Source of the DNA: Roseofilum capinflatum BLCC-M114
Lineage (GTDB): Bacteria; Cyanobacteriota; Cyanobacteriia; Cyanobacteriales; Desertifilaceae
Reading direction: 5' to 3'
NCBI RefSeq assembly: GCF_030068505.1
Contig: NZ_JAQOSO010000101.1
Location: 1 to 64,000 of the forward strand
DNA: 64,000 nucleotides
Below are positions 9,155 to 19,094 of the stretch, in pieces. The stretch's first letter is position 1. The number at the start of each line of letters is the position of its first letter. A program made the position numbers and the translations under genes. The notes under the pieces are model-generated. The model had not been told where the DNA came from and did not search any database. It saw nothing but the letters and a program-made list of their open reading frames with translations.

Positions 9155-9943
9155 ATGCCCAGAATTTTGACCTTATTAACCGATTTTGGTCTGCAAGATC
9201 CCTATGTGGGAGTGATGAAAGGGGCGATCGCCCAAATTAATCCCCAGATTAGAGTCATCGATCTCACCCACGATCTACCGGGGCAAAATTTAGCGGCTGC
9301 TCGGTTTGCCCTGATGACTGCCTATCCCTATTTTCCAGATTATACGGTGCATGTGGCCGTGGTCGATCCGGGAGTGGGAACCGATCGCCGGACGATCGCC
9401 CTAGAACTGCCCCAAGGGTTTTTAGTCGGCCCCGATAATGGCTTATTTAGCGGCATTCTCAGCCAACATCCCATCATTAAAGCCGTTGAATTAACCAATC
9501 CTGACTATTGGCGATCGCCCCATCCCAGCGCCACCTTCCACGGCCGAGATATTTTTGCTCCTGCGGGCGCTCATTTAGCCAATGGGGTAGCGATCGAGCA
9601 GTTAGGCGATTTGATCGATCCCGATACCCTAATCGATTTTTCTATTCCCCCCTATACCCAAGAAAAACACTATATTCGAGGAGTCATCCAATCCATTGAC
9701 CATTTTGGGAACCTGGTCACCAATATTCCCGCAGAAGTGGTCAATGATATTCCCTGGTCAGTGATTTTAAACGAAGAAATTATTGTTGGCGCTCAAACCT
9801 ATAGCGATCTCCCCACGGGAAAGGCGATCGCCCTCATCGGCAGCCATGGCTGGGTAGAAATTGCCGTGAATTGCGGCAATGCCCAAAAAGAACTAAAGCT
9901 CACTTGGGGCGATCCAGTTCAACTGCTGATCTACACCGAGTGA
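9155..9943 (+). CDS. SAM hydroxide adenosyltransferase (DUF62 family)
   Basis: Family motifs are ILTLLTDFGLQDPYVGVMKG at the N-terminus, DLTHD, VVDPGVGTDRR, GPDNGLFSG and FHGRDIFAPAGAHLA, typical of DUF62 enzymes that hydrolyse S-adenosylmethionine to adenosine and methionine with water as nucleophile; some relatives are halogenases. The C-terminal beta-barrel with DHFGNLVTNI is present. Three ATGs are possible (9140, 9149, 9155). GAGGGG at 9142-9147 sits seven bases before 9155, so I place the start there (262 aa). It follows truB directly. The physiological role of this family is poorly known. Confidence 0.88.
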   Translation: MPRILTLLTDFGLQDPYVGVMKGAIAQINPQIRVIDLTHDLPGQNLAAARFALMTAYPYFPDYTVHVAVVDPGVGTDRRTIALELPQGFLVGPDNGLFSGILSQHPIIKAVELTNPDYWRSPHPSATFHGRDIFAPAGAHLANGVAIEQLGDLIDPDTLIDFSIPPYTQEKHYIRGVIQSIDHFGNLVTNIPAEVVNDIPWSVILNEEIIVGAQTYSDLPTGKAIALIGSHGWVEIAVNCGNAQKELKLTWGDPVQLLIYTE

Positions 9944-9967
9944 GCCAATGGGGTTAATTGAATGAAA

Positions 9968-10041
9968 CGGGCTAGGAGGGATTCGAACCCCCGACACCGT
10001 GGTCCGTAGCCACGTGCTCTAGTCCACTGAGCTACAAGCCC
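9968..10041 (-). tRNA. tRNA-Arg (anticodon ACG)
   Basis: Read on the minus strand, the gene starts GGGCTTGTAGCTCAG and has anticodon loop CTACGGA between CGTGG and CCACG, T-arm GGGTTCGAATCC, and acceptor 3' side CTAGCCC with discriminator G. Length is 74 nt. No CCA is encoded. One U-U mismatch is present in the acceptor stem. The ACG anticodon reads CGN arginine codons after deamination of A34 to inosine. Confidence 0.95.
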
Positions 10042-10080
10042 TTAACTGTCTAGAAAACTAATATAGCACATTTATTGCTT

Positions 10081-10599
10081 ATGACACAAGAAAATTGTTC
10101 TAATTCCGAATTAAGCCATGTGAATGAGTCTGGAGAAGTGCAGATGGTGGATGTTTCCGCAAAACCCGCAACGGTGCGGAAGGCGATCGCCGGTGGACAA
10201 GTGCGAATGCAACCAGCCACCTTAGAAGCGATTCTAGCCGGGAATGCCCCCAAAGGCGACATTATCGCCACTGCTAAACTTGCAGGAATTATGGCTGCCA
10301 AACAAACCGCCCAACTGATTCCCCTCTGTCATCCCCTACCCCTACAAAAGATTGAAGTGGACATTAAACCCGATCGCCAATTACCCGGTTATCAAATTGT
10401 AGCCACCGTCAAAACCACCGCCGAAACTGGGGTGGAAATGGAAGCGTTAACGGCGGTTTCCCTGGCAGCGCTGACGCTCTATGATATGGCTAAAGCTTTA
10501 GATAAGGCGATCGCCATCGAATCCATCCATTTAATCGAAAAAACCGGCGGTAAATCCGGCCATTACAGCGCGAAGCGCTGTAATGGTGTACAGTCTTAA
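10081..10599 (+). CDS. moaC: Cyclic pyranopterin monophosphate synthase MoaC with a repeat-derived C-terminus
   Basis: Molybdenum cofactor synthesis: MoaC acts after MoaA to form cyclic pyranopterin monophosphate. Signature blocks are [45 protein letters not shown] and [11 protein letters not shown] place the start at ATG 10081; the upstream in-frame TTG at 10075 has no support. The last ten codons ([10 protein letters not shown]) and the TAA come from a dispersed palindromic repeat that begins about 10565 and recurs at 56611-56696. The catalytic part is complete, so the enzyme is probably active. No other moa gene is nearby. Confidence 0.95.
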   Translation: MTQENCSNSELSHVNESGEVQMVDVSAKPATVRKAIAGGQVRMQPATLEAILAGNAPKGDIIATAKLAGIMAAKQTAQLIPLCHPLPLQKIEVDIKPDRQLPGYQIVATVKTTAETGVEMEALTAVSLAALTLYDMAKALDKAIAIESIHLIEKTGGKSGHYSAKRCNGVQS

Positions 10600-10668
10600 A
10601 GGCTCAAAGCCATGTACCACAACCCTATTCCCTAGCGCGTTCATGTCCGCGAAGCGGAAAGCGCTATA
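10563..10668. repeat. Dispersed palindromic repeat, copy 1 (86 bp identical to copy 2)
   Basis: 10583-10668 is identical over 86 bases to 56611-56696. It contains a hairpin GGCT-CAA-AGCC flanked by GTACA/TGTAC, and a second nested hairpin with outer arms TAGCGC/GCGCTA and inner arms TCCGC/GCGGA. The left flank here is the small palindrome AGCGCGAAGCGCT, also found at other repeat sites in the window. It supplies the end of moaC. Confidence 0.92.
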
Positions 10669-10915
10669 TCGGGCGGCGATCGGGTTCCCCCCATAATGAG
10701 AAAAAGCCAGCTAGAACCTAGCTGGCGCTGAATCGATATCATGAATATCAATTGTCGTTTCCGAAAATCCTGACTGCGCGTTCCCACAACACGAGGAGGA
10801 TTGGTCTCTTATGTCTCTCTTTACCAATCGTAACAGAGAACCGGATTTTTTTTAATAAAAGTTCATACTTAACAGTTTCCCTTTTGATAACTATTTATAA
10901 TCAAAGATCGCAGTT
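10600..10915. other. Gene-free stretch between moaC and the RqcH gene
   Basis: The 316 bases between the convergent genes hold the remainder of the 86-bp repeat (to 10668), a minus-strand intrinsic terminator at 10701-10726, and AT-rich sequence with no coding signal. A short frame of 72 codons at 10752-10970 has no family resemblance and runs into the opposite gene. Confidence 0.8.
10701..10726 (-). terminator. Intrinsic terminator for the minus-strand RqcH gene
   Basis: The arms GCCAGCTAG and CTAGCTGGC form a perfect 9-bp stem with a 3-base loop. Read on the minus strand it is followed at once by five T residues (AAAAA at 10701-10705 on the plus strand). It lies about 190 bp past the RqcH stop codon. 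Confidence 0.7.
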
Positions 10916-12637
10916 CTATTTCACCACTGCATCCTGGGGGCATCCCCAAAGAATCCGCTCATGCTTATAGACCACCATTCCCGGTTGAGCGCCTTTTGGT
11001 TTATACACCGATTTCGGCTCGGTGTAAACCACCGGAACCTGCTTACTCTGCCGTCCTTGGCTATAATGGGCCGCTAGATTGGCCACAAACTGGAGGTCTT
11101 CAGGATCGGGAACCTGTCCCGGATCAACTCGCATCAAGATATGACTTCCAGGAATCTCCTGGGTATGGAACCACAGATCGTAAGCTCCGGCCAGTCTAAA
11201 AGTTAGGCGATCGTTTTGGCGATTATTGCGACCGACGAGAACTTCAAACCCACTAGGGGTTTGGTAACGATGGGGTTGGGAGTGGGTGGGACTGCGTTGA
11301 TAGTCCGAGTCTGGAGAGTCTAAATACTTTTGTTCAATTAATTCTTCCCGTACTTCTTCGAGGATAGATAAATCCTCAGCCGTGCCATACTCAGAGACTT
11401 GTAGCAGGGTGGTTTCCACTTGTTCCAGATAGCGCTGTTCCGCTTCAACAGCTTCTAAGAGGGGTTGAACCGCGAGTTGGGAGCGCTTGAGCTTTTGGTG
11501 CTTTTTGTAGAGAGCTTGGGCATTTTGTACGCCATTTTTTTCCGGATTGAGAGGAATTTTAACCGGTTTTCCGGTTTCAAAATCAGCCAGTTCGATCGCC
11601 TCCATTCCCGGTTTCCATTCATACAAGTGGGCCATCAATAAATCGGCTAAATAGCGATAGCGATCGGCATCCTGAGACTGATTCAACCGCTCTCGGAACA
11701 ACAGCGCCTTTTGATGGAGCTTGCCTAAGAGCGATCGCACCTTTTGCTGAAGTTGATGATGGAGTTGACTAAACTGTTGCCGGTTGAGCTGCTCGGTATA
11801 ATACCGACTGATTAAATTTTGTACGGACTCCACTGCCTCCACCCGATCCCAAGGCATCACCGTATAGCCCTTTTTATTCCATCCGGGCGTAAAACTTCCC
11901 TTTTGCAAACTCTGTAACCAATATTGCCAGCGCTCAAATAAAAGAGACCAATCGGCATCGCTTAAACTGTCCGTCGGTTGATGGGGGGCGATCGCCGTCC
12001 CCGATAGCCAAGACTCAATCAACCGGGGACTTAACCCCCGATAACTTTGCAGTAATTGGCGCTTGAGTGGCCCCGGAATCAATCCCACCCGCTCCCGAAA
12101 AGCACTGAATGACTCTTCCAACGTCGGTATCCGATTCGTCAGGGCTGGGGGATTCACATAGGGTTGTCCGGTGAGAATGGGGCGTACACTCGACTGCTGC
12201 TCGCTCACCTGATGGGCCGCCGTAACAATCATATGCTCCTGATTGAGCAAAATCACGTTACTATACTTCCCCATCACCTCCACAATCAAATGCCAGAGAA
12301 TCGGATCGCCCGGTCGTTGGGCAAACTGCAAATCAACAGCCCGCTCCCAAGGGGCAATTTCCGCAATAGCAACCAGAGCTAACCCATTGAGTTGATGGCG
12401 TAATTGGTCGCTAAACGTAAACGTATCCGGTGCTTTCGGAGGCGGCTTACTGATGGCTAAATGGGCCGCTTGCGGATGCCAACAGAGCGTTAACCATCCC
12501 CGCCCCTGAAGCGTCCGCAGGGCAAGGGATAGCATAAAGCGATCCTGTTGAAACACCTGCTCTAAGCGAGCCGGTAACCAGCGATCGCGCAAATCAGCAC
12601 AAATCGCCATTAAAGTAGTAAAATCAACCGGTTGCAC
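10916..12637 (-). CDS. rqcH: NFACT-family ribosome quality control protein (RqcH/FbpA-like)
   Basis: A 573-aa protein with NFACT-N at residues 1 to about 200 (MQPVDFTTLMAICADL at the start, VIVEVMGKYSN-type segment), a central coiled-coil region (about 280-430), and the C-terminal NFACT-R domain with FEVLVGRNNRQND and DLWFHTQEIPGSH. The family binds stalled 50S subunits with peptidyl-tRNA and adds C-terminal alanine tails; older annotation calls it fibronectin-binding. The usual Asp-Arg pair of NFACT-N appears here as Glu98-Arg99 (PWERAV), a conservative change. It is divergent from the TonB-like gene, 95 bp apart, and ends before a good terminator. Confidence 0.9.
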   Translation of the reverse strand: MQPVDFTTLMAICADLRDRWLPARLEQVFQQDRFMLSLALRTLQGRGWLTLCWHPQAAHLAISKPPPKAPDTFTFSDQLRHQLNGLALVAIAEIAPWERAVDLQFAQRPGDPILWHLIVEVMGKYSNVILLNQEHMIVTAAHQVSEQQSSVRPILTGQPYVNPPALTNRIPTLEESFSAFRERVGLIPGPLKRQLLQSYRGLSPRLIESWLSGTAIAPHQPTDSLSDADWSLLFERWQYWLQSLQKGSFTPGWNKKGYTVMPWDRVEAVESVQNLISRYYTEQLNRQQFSQLHHQLQQKVRSLLGKLHQKALLFRERLNQSQDADRYRYLADLLMAHLYEWKPGMEAIELADFETGKPVKIPLNPEKNGVQNAQALYKKHQKLKRSQLAVQPLLEAVEAEQRYLEQVETTLLQVSEYGTAEDLSILEEVREELIEQKYLDSPDSDYQRSPTHSQPHRYQTPSGFEVLVGRNNRQNDRLTFRLAGAYDLWFHTQEIPGSHILMRVDPGQVPDPEDLQFVANLAAHYSQGRQSKQVPVVYTEPKSVYKPKGAQPGMVVYKHERILWGCPQDAVVK

Positions 12638-12732
12638 AATGAATTACGTTGTAATTAGCCAAGATCTGTAGTATAGCGGTTAGGATCGCAATACAGTAAA
12701 AGCCGCCCCGACCTAGCTAACTCTGAACTCTC

Positions 12733-14007
12733 ATGACCTACTCTCCCCTGTTTCCTCAGCAACGTCAACCCGCTCTCCAACCCTTTTGGATTGCCACGAT
12801 CGCCTCCGTTGCCTTTCATGGCCTATTGTGGATTAACATCCCCATCCGAAGTGGCAGTCCACGCCCCTCCCTCGATGCCGTTGATTTAGTCGAGCTGACT
12901 CCCGAACAATTGGAGCGCCTACCCAATCTCAACAGCCCCTCCCAACTGACGCTCCCTCCCATTAATCCAGAAGCTTGGCAACAGCAACCCCTTCCCAACC
13001 CTCCAGGGAATCCTTCGGCGAATAGTTCCAGTGCCGAAAATCCCTCTTCCTTTGTCTTACCCCCACCTCGCGCTTCTCTGGAGTTACCCCCGCCTCCAGT
13101 GTTGCAACTGCCTCCCATTTCTTCGACTCCTCCTTACCGAGAGCCTTTAGTTATCCCCACTTTACCCCCGCCCCCTCCGTCGAGTCCTCCGGTTTATGAT
13201 GATGCCAATCCTTTGCCGGTGCTACCTCCATCCGATTTGGATTTAGAGATTAATCGGTTGGCAGAAAACCCAGAAGAAAACACCGAAACGTCCTCACCTC
13301 CCCAACCTCCAGAGCCGACAGGAGAAGAAGAACAGCCAGAACCAGAAGAGCCAGGCGTATTACCCGATAGCATACCAGAAGCGGCGATCGCCGATTTGCG
13401 TCGTCGGCAAGAACAATATCGCCAACAAGCCGAAGCCTCAGAAAACCCAGAAGAGGAAATCCCAGAACCCGAATCTTCTCCTGTTGCTGCTGTTCCCCCA
13501 GAAGAGGAAATCCCAGAACCCGAATCTTCTCCTGTAACTGCGCTTCCCCCAGAAGAAGAAACGCCAGAACCCGAGGCAACCCCAGAACCTGACGATCCCC
13601 TGTTAGCAGAAATTCAAGCCTTGCGAGAGGCGATCGCCTATAATCCAGAAGGAACCAGCGATCAAGAAGCCACCGCCGCCCTAGAATCCTGGTTTAACAA
13701 CATTCCCGATCGGTATAAAAATGAAGACAATACTTCCGGTTGGAAACAGAAAGAGCTAAACGTGCCCCTACCCGAACTTGCCTGTCGAAGCCAACTGCAA
13801 GGACGAGCCACCATTGGCGTATTAGTGAATCCTGAAGGCGAAATTATACGAGAAGCCAAGTTAATTCAAAGCACAGGATATGCCATCTTAAATGAAGCAG
13901 CGTTACAAAGTGTGCGATCTTACGCTTTTGAGCCAACGGAAATCCATCAGTTATATTTAATTGAAGTCATTTTTGAACCCCTAGACTCCTGTAGTGCATC
14001 AACATAA
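12733..14007 (+). CDS. TonB-like energy transducer, Pro/Glu-rich
   Basis: A 424-aa protein with a short cytoplasmic start, one membrane helix (about residues 20-37), a very long proline- and glutamate-rich spacer, and a C-terminal TonB fold (about 345-420) with GRATIGVLVNPEGEI and EAALQSVRSYAFEP. By family, such proteins couple the inner-membrane proton motive force (ExbB/ExbD) to outer-membrane receptors. The spacer carries a 51-bp tandem repeat. No ExbB, ExbD or receptor gene is in the window. A free-standing TonB-C domain protein with another envelope role is possible. Confidence 0.8.
   Translation: MTYSPLFPQQRQPALQPFWIATIASVAFHGLLWINIPIRSGSPRPSLDAVDLVELTPEQLERLPNLNSPSQLTLPPINPEAWQQQPLPNPPGNPSANSSSAENPSSFVLPPPRASLELPPPPVLQLPPISSTPPYREPLVIPTLPPPPPSSPPVYDDANPLPVLPPSDLDLEINRLAENPEENTETSSPPQPPEPTGEEEQPEPEEPGVLPDSIPEAAIADLRRRQEQYRQQAEASENPEEEIPEPESSPVAAVPPEEEIPEPESSPVTALPPEEETPEPEATPEPDDPLLAEIQALREAIAYNPEGTSDQEATAALESWFNNIPDRYKNEDNTSGWKQKELNVPLPELACRSQLQGRATIGVLVNPEGEIIREAKLIQSTGYAILNEAALQSVRSYAFEPTEIHQLYLIEVIFEPLDSCSAST
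13447..13590 (+). repeat. 51-bp tandem repeat in the TonB-like spacer
   Basis: Units start at 13447, 13498 and 13549, each coding PEEE(I/T)PEPE followed by SSPV(A/T)A(V/L)P in the first two; the third diverges after about 35 bases. The repeat is in frame and extends the Pro/Glu-rich spacer. Confidence 0.88.
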
Positions 14008-14037
14008 CTAAAGCATTTTATCAATTAGCTAGAGTGC

Positions 14038-15879
14038 ATGAAATTCCTTAAATTCTCTACCCTCACTCTCCTCTTCCTAGGTTTGCTCACCGGGACTCAT
14101 CCTACCCCCTCTGTTGAACACCAATCCCCCGTTTCAGAAGAAGAAGCCTCTAACTTTGAAGCCAGAAGTCTTGCCCTGCGGCAACAGATTGCTTCCCAAG
14201 ATTTAGAAGACCTAGAAATCTGGTGGCAAAAGCGGAGTATAGGCGACCCCCATAAATACCTGCTGCCGGTCATCCTTGCCCGTCTGTCGCTTCCCAATGA
14301 ATATAATGCCGAAACCACCTGGCAAGCCCTACAACGACTTAATGAAGCCAAAACCGATCTCTATCACTTCCGCAGTATTTTTGACATTCGTATCCTGTTT
14401 CAGTTTGGCGCAAATTTACCCCAAGCCTTAGAAGCAGACTATCGCAGTCAACTCGACAGCAAGCGAGTGCAAGAGTGGAATGAGGCAGGAACCGAGAACC
14501 ATATGTTTATGCAGCGCGTTTCGGGGTTAGCCTTGATGGATGGGAGCGGTTGGCCGATGGCTTATCCGGCAACTGAGGCAACGAACGAGGCTTGGTTGCG
14601 ATCGGAAATTAACAAATTTCTCACCATTGGCCAAGGGGAATTTCACTCCTCTACCTATTATGGCTATTCGATCGCCGGACTGCTCAATCTCTACGATTTT
14701 GCCCAAACCCCAGAACGCCAAGCCTTAGCCAAAGCTGCCCTAGACTGGTTAGCCACCAATATGGCTCTGAGGTTAAGTTGGGGAACCGCAGGCGGGGCAG
14801 AAAGTCGCGGATTTGACCGAGGAACCTGGGATCAGAGCGAATTAGCAGCCGTGGCTTGGATGTGGTGGGGAGACCAGCCAGAAACGGCTGAACGCATTCG
14901 ATCAGGTGCTGCCAGAGTCGGACTTCCAGCCGCCTTGAGTACCTATCGCCCTCCCGAACATTTAAGGACGATTGCCCAGAAAAAGATTACCCTACCCTTT
15001 GAACTGCAAGCCAGCCATCCCGCCTACTATTCCTATCACCAGGATAATCAGTTTTGGGAAACCTTCTATATCACCCCAGATTACAGTTTAAGTACACTCA
15101 TTAATTCTCGCCGTTCCTATCAAGTCAAAGGAACCATTAACGCCCAGTATGCCACCTATAAATTAGTGGTGCGAGACCCCCAAGGCAAGAATAATGCTGT
15201 CATCTCCTTAGCCGGAACCTACCACACTCCCATGGCCACCGGTAGCTCACCGGGGGATCAATATTTGCAACATCAAGGAACTGTCCTCTACCAACTGCGC
15301 CTTTCTCGTGAAGATTTGGCTGCTGGAGTTCCCCCCTTATCCCATCTGGTTTTACCCTCACGCTATGGCGAACCTCAACGATATCAGGACTGGTATATTT
15401 GGCAAGTTGAAAATACCTGGCTGTTAGCTCGTCCCTGGGGAGATCAGATCGAATGGCGCTCATCCGTCTCTGAACACCGTAAACAAGTAGACTATCAAGT
15501 GCTGGCGGCCCATGGCAAAAATACAGCTTGGATTACGGAAAGTGTTTCCACTAAAGATTATTCGAGCTTCCGGGAACTGACGCAAGCTCTGAGCCAAACC
15601 CAACCCCAGTTGAGCCAGACAGGTTTAAGCTATCGCAGTTTACCTAAACCGAGTGAAAATGCATCGGAGTCTACCGAATTATCCTTAAGCTATATTCCCA
15701 AAAGTGGTAAGGGACTGGGGAGAATCAACGGTGAAGTTAGAACTCTCGCAAACTGGCCAGTTCTAGAATCTCCCCTGATCGAACAACCTCTAAACGAAGG
15801 GACTTTAGAGTATGAAAATGGCGATCACCTCTGGCAGTTGCAAAGTACACCCACCGGCCCCCAATGGGAAACACGGTGA
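14038..15879 (+). CDS. Secreted protein of unknown function, possibly an alpha-toroid polysaccharide lyase-like fold
   Basis: 613 aa with a Sec-type signal peptide ([11 protein letters not shown], cleavage near residue 20-25). The N-terminal half (about 30-330) looks helical with aromatic-rich motifs: [39 protein letters not shown] and [18 protein letters not shown]. The GTENH-type motif and alternating helices resemble the toroid domains of polysaccharide lyases. The C-terminal half (about 340-613) looks beta-rich. It follows the TonB-like gene by 30 bp, so co-transcription is plausible. The fold assignment is an inference; no catalytic residues can be named with confidence. Confidence 0.55.
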   Translation: MKFLKFSTLTLLFLGLLTGTHPTPSVEHQSPVSEEEASNFEARSLALRQQIASQDLEDLEIWWQKRSIGDPHKYLLPVILARLSLPNEYNAETTWQALQRLNEAKTDLYHFRSIFDIRILFQFGANLPQALEADYRSQLDSKRVQEWNEAGTENHMFMQRVSGLALMDGSGWPMAYPATEATNEAWLRSEINKFLTIGQGEFHSSTYYGYSIAGLLNLYDFAQTPERQALAKAALDWLATNMALRLSWGTAGGAESRGFDRGTWDQSELAAVAWMWWGDQPETAERIRSGAARVGLPAALSTYRPPEHLRTIAQKKITLPFELQASHPAYYSYHQDNQFWETFYITPDYSLSTLINSRRSYQVKGTINAQYATYKLVVRDPQGKNNAVISLAGTYHTPMATGSSPGDQYLQHQGTVLYQLRLSREDLAAGVPPLSHLVLPSRYGEPQRYQDWYIWQVENTWLLARPWGDQIEWRSSVSEHRKQVDYQVLAAHGKNTAWITESVSTKDYSSFRELTQALSQTQPQLSQTGLSYRSLPKPSENASESTELSLSYIPKSGKGLGRINGEVRTLANWPVLESPLIEQPLNEGTLEYENGDHLWQLQSTPTGPQWETR

Positions 15880-15882
15880 ACT

Positions 15883-15954
15883 GCCTATTGCCTATTGCCT
15901 ATTGCCTTTTGCCTATTGCCTTTTGCCTTTTGCCTTTTGCCTATTCCCTATTCC
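15883..15954. repeat. Heptamer tandem repeat (STRR type) upstream of hetR
   Basis: About ten units of GCCTATT or GCCTTTT in tandem lie right after the stop codon at 15879 and about 115 bases before the hetR start. Such 7-bp short tandem repeats are common in intergenic DNA of filamentous cyanobacteria. The array is not coding. Confidence 0.88.
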
Positions 15955-16006
15955 TGACAATCATGAGTTAGGATAAAGGTACTCAAGCTTATCCGAACTG
16001 AGGTAA

Positions 16007-16987
<981 letters not shown>

Positions 16988-17072
16988 AGGGTGTGATAGG
17001 AACTGGGTTTTGGAACTCAATGGGAGGGGTTCGAGTCAGAAGTATAGAGTCTATAAACTGGCACAGAATCAA

Positions 17073-17100
17073 AATTCCCCCTAAGATTTAGGGTGGAATT
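17073..17100. promoter_or_regulatory. Long inverted repeat between hetR and the Tic22-like gene
   Basis: AATTCC-CCCTAA, spacer GAT, TTAGGG-T-GGAATT: 12-bp arms with one bulged base. It lies 86 bases after the hetR stop and 36 before the next start. No T-run follows. It could be an operator, a 3' stabilising hairpin or a weak terminator. Confidence 0.5.
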
Positions 17101-17135
17101 GCTATGTAAATCCATGAATATTGAGGTAAAGAAGG

Positions 17136-17927
17136 TTGATTCAATCATTGGTTCAATGGGGAACTCGCGTAAGTTTGATGGGAACTCTACTATTGAGTCC
17201 TGTGGTTGGGATGAGCTTGATGCCCCCAGCCGCTATTGCTATTCCTGAAGCGCAAATAGAGAGAAAGTTAGCGGGTGTTCCGGTGTATGCCATTAGTGAT
17301 GAACAAGGTGTTTTACTGACGGTTTCAGTACCCCGCAATCAAGAGAATCCCGATCAGGGAAGAATCTCTTTAACTCGTGTGTTTATTAGTCAAACGGATG
17401 CCCAAAGCTTTTTAGCTCAGGTGCGGGAACAGAATCCTGATATTCCTCAAGGGATGGATGCGCGGGCGATTCCGTTAAGTGAGGTGTATAAGTTACATCA
17501 GGAATATAAGGATGCAGAAGAGCCGTTGATTTTTCAGTTTCAGCCCAAGGATGAACAGGTCGATCAAGCTCGGAGTGTGTTGCAACAACAGGGAGATGCC
17601 GAATTAGCGAATGAGTTTCGGGGTGTGCCTCTGTTTATGGCGAAAGCGGGGGAAGATCAGGGCTATTTGACGATTCAAAATGGCGATCGCCAAGCGGTTT
17701 TGGCTTTCTTTGACCATGGAGACCTGGAGCAAGCTCTAGCAGAGTATCAAAAACAGAATAGTGATGCCAGTTCCCAGATTGTAGTCCAAGTGACGACTCT
17801 AGAGCGATTGATGGATTTGTTGATCACCGAGGATGATCCATTTTTGCAAAAAGTTGAGTTAATTCCGACACCCGAATCTCGTCAGTTTCTGCAACGAGAA
17901 ATGGAACGCCGCCAGTCGGGAAATTAA
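17136..17927 (+). CDS. Tic22-like periplasmic protein
   Basis: A 263-aa protein with an N-terminal hydrophobic signal (LLLSPVVGMSLMPPAAIA) followed by the family segment KLAGVPVYAISDEQGVLL. Two similar halves (about 45-150 and 155-260) are typical of Tic22 folds; the second begins with EFRGVPLFMAK. Cyanobacterial Tic22 homologues are soluble periplasmic or lumenal proteins linked to outer-membrane biogenesis and are related to the chloroplast import protein. I keep the TTG start at 17136, which has GAGG about ten bases upstream; an in-frame ATG at 17178 would shorten the signal peptide by 14 residues. prmC begins 16 bases after the stop. Confidence 0.85.
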   Translation: MIQSLVQWGTRVSLMGTLLLSPVVGMSLMPPAAIAIPEAQIERKLAGVPVYAISDEQGVLLTVSVPRNQENPDQGRISLTRVFISQTDAQSFLAQVREQNPDIPQGMDARAIPLSEVYKLHQEYKDAEEPLIFQFQPKDEQVDQARSVLQQQGDAELANEFRGVPLFMAKAGEDQGYLTIQNGDRQAVLAFFDHGDLEQALAEYQKQNSDASSQIVVQVTTLERLMDLLITEDDPFLQKVELIPTPESRQFLQREMERRQSGN

Positions 17928-17942
17928 GGAAACTCGTGAGCG

Positions 17943-18821
17943 ATGGTTTCGGGATTAGAGTTGGCAGCTTGGCGAAAACAGGCACAGCAAGAGGCGATCG
18001 CCGCTAATATTCCGCCGTCTGAGGTGGATGGGTTGCTGCGATCGCTCTCTAGTCTCGATTCTCTCAGTTTACGCCTAGAGTCGTTTAAGTCGGTTCCCGA
18101 TATCCCTTTGGCTCGTCCTTGGTTGGAAATTAAGCAACTCTGGCAACAGCGCCTTGACTCTAGGGTTCCCCTCCAGTATTTGATTGGGGAATTAAGTTGG
18201 CGAAATTTTAAGTTACAGGTGGCTCCAGGGGTGTTAATTCCCCGTCCAGAAACGGAACTGGTGATTGATTTGGTATTGGCTTCTGATGTAGCGCAAAGGG
18301 GTGGAAATTGGGCAGATTTGGGTACAGGAAGCGGGGCGATCGCGATCGGGTTAGCCCACGCTTTCCCCCACATTACGGTTCATGCAGTCGATCGCAGTTT
18401 AGAAGCATTGGCGATCGCCCGCAGAAATGCCGCTAACTCTCCCTTTAGCGATCGCATTCAGTTTTATCAGGGCGACTGGTTCACTCCCCTAGAACACCTC
18501 AAAGGGCAACTGATCGCCATGGTTGCCAACCCTCCCTACATTCCCACAGCCTTAATTGACGAGTTACAACCGGAAGTCGCCCACCATGAACCCCATCTTG
18601 CCCTCAATGGTGGCTCAGACGGCTTAGACTGTATTCGTACCCTCGTTAACTCTGCTCCTGACTATTTGCAACCCGGAGGGTTATGGCTGGTGGAAATGAT
18701 GGCTGGACAAGCCGAAGAAGTACAACAATTACTCATCGATAATGGCAATTATCACCCGATTCAAATCCACAAGGACTTAGCCGGAATCGAACGCTTCGCC
18801 CTGGCTTACCGGCGATCGTGA
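17943..18821 (+). CDS. prmC: Release factor glutamine N5-methyltransferase PrmC (HemK)
   Basis: 292 aa. It methylates the glutamine of the GGQ motif in release factors RF1/RF2. An N-terminal helical domain (about 1-90) precedes a Rossmann methyltransferase domain with LIPRPETELVID, ADLGTGSGAIAIGLA for SAM binding, and the catalytic ANPPYIP loop (about residue 196-202). The C-terminal segment has PGGLWLVEMMAGQ. Length is normal. It is 16 bp after the Tic22-like gene on the same strand. Confidence 0.96.
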   Translation: MVSGLELAAWRKQAQQEAIAANIPPSEVDGLLRSLSSLDSLSLRLESFKSVPDIPLARPWLEIKQLWQQRLDSRVPLQYLIGELSWRNFKLQVAPGVLIPRPETELVIDLVLASDVAQRGGNWADLGTGSGAIAIGLAHAFPHITVHAVDRSLEALAIARRNAANSPFSDRIQFYQGDWFTPLEHLKGQLIAMVANPPYIPTALIDELQPEVAHHEPHLALNGGSDGLDCIRTLVNSAPDYLQPGGLWLVEMMAGQAEEVQQLLIDNGNYHPIQIHKDLAGIERFALAYRRS

Positions 18822-18942
18822 GATAGGGATACAGCGCTTCGCGCTAGGCAAAAGGCAAGAGGCAAAAGGCAAAAGTCTTGTTGCAAAAGGTTTTGATCTC
18901 TCAACCCTGTATTCCATAACAGAGCAAAGTGCTGTATCTGCC

Positions 18943-18972
18943 TGTAGGGGCGAACGGCCGTTCGCCCCTACA
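18943..18972. repeat. Perfect 30-bp palindrome (REP-like)
   Basis: TGTAGGGGCGAACGG is followed directly by its reverse complement. Such TGTAGGGGCG palindromes are a widespread extragenic repeat type in bacteria. A looser relative with the same ends is at about 42345-42422. Confidence 0.88.
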
Positions 18973-19013
18973 ATCATTGTGATTGATAATGGCGATATTG
19001 ATTATGCTATTCA

Positions 19014-19094
19014 TGCGGATGGCGAGACTCGAACTCGCAAGGACAAGCCACACGCCCCTCAAACGTGCGCGTATACCAATTCCGCCACATCCGC
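19014..19094 (-). tRNA. tRNA-Leu (anticodon GAG)
   Basis: On the minus strand the gene begins GCGGATGTGGCGGAATTGG. The anticodon stem CACGT/GCGTG encloses loop TTGAGGG with anticodon GAG for CUC/CUU leucine codons. A long variable arm (GTGGCTTGTCC...), T-arm GAGTTCGAGTCTC and acceptor CATCCGC with discriminator A follow. Length 81 nt, no encoded CCA. Confidence 0.93.

Noticed and set aside
12816-13118. Gly-rich minus-strand frame opposite the TonB-like gene
   Set aside because: It is the antisense of Pro-rich codons in the spacer region.
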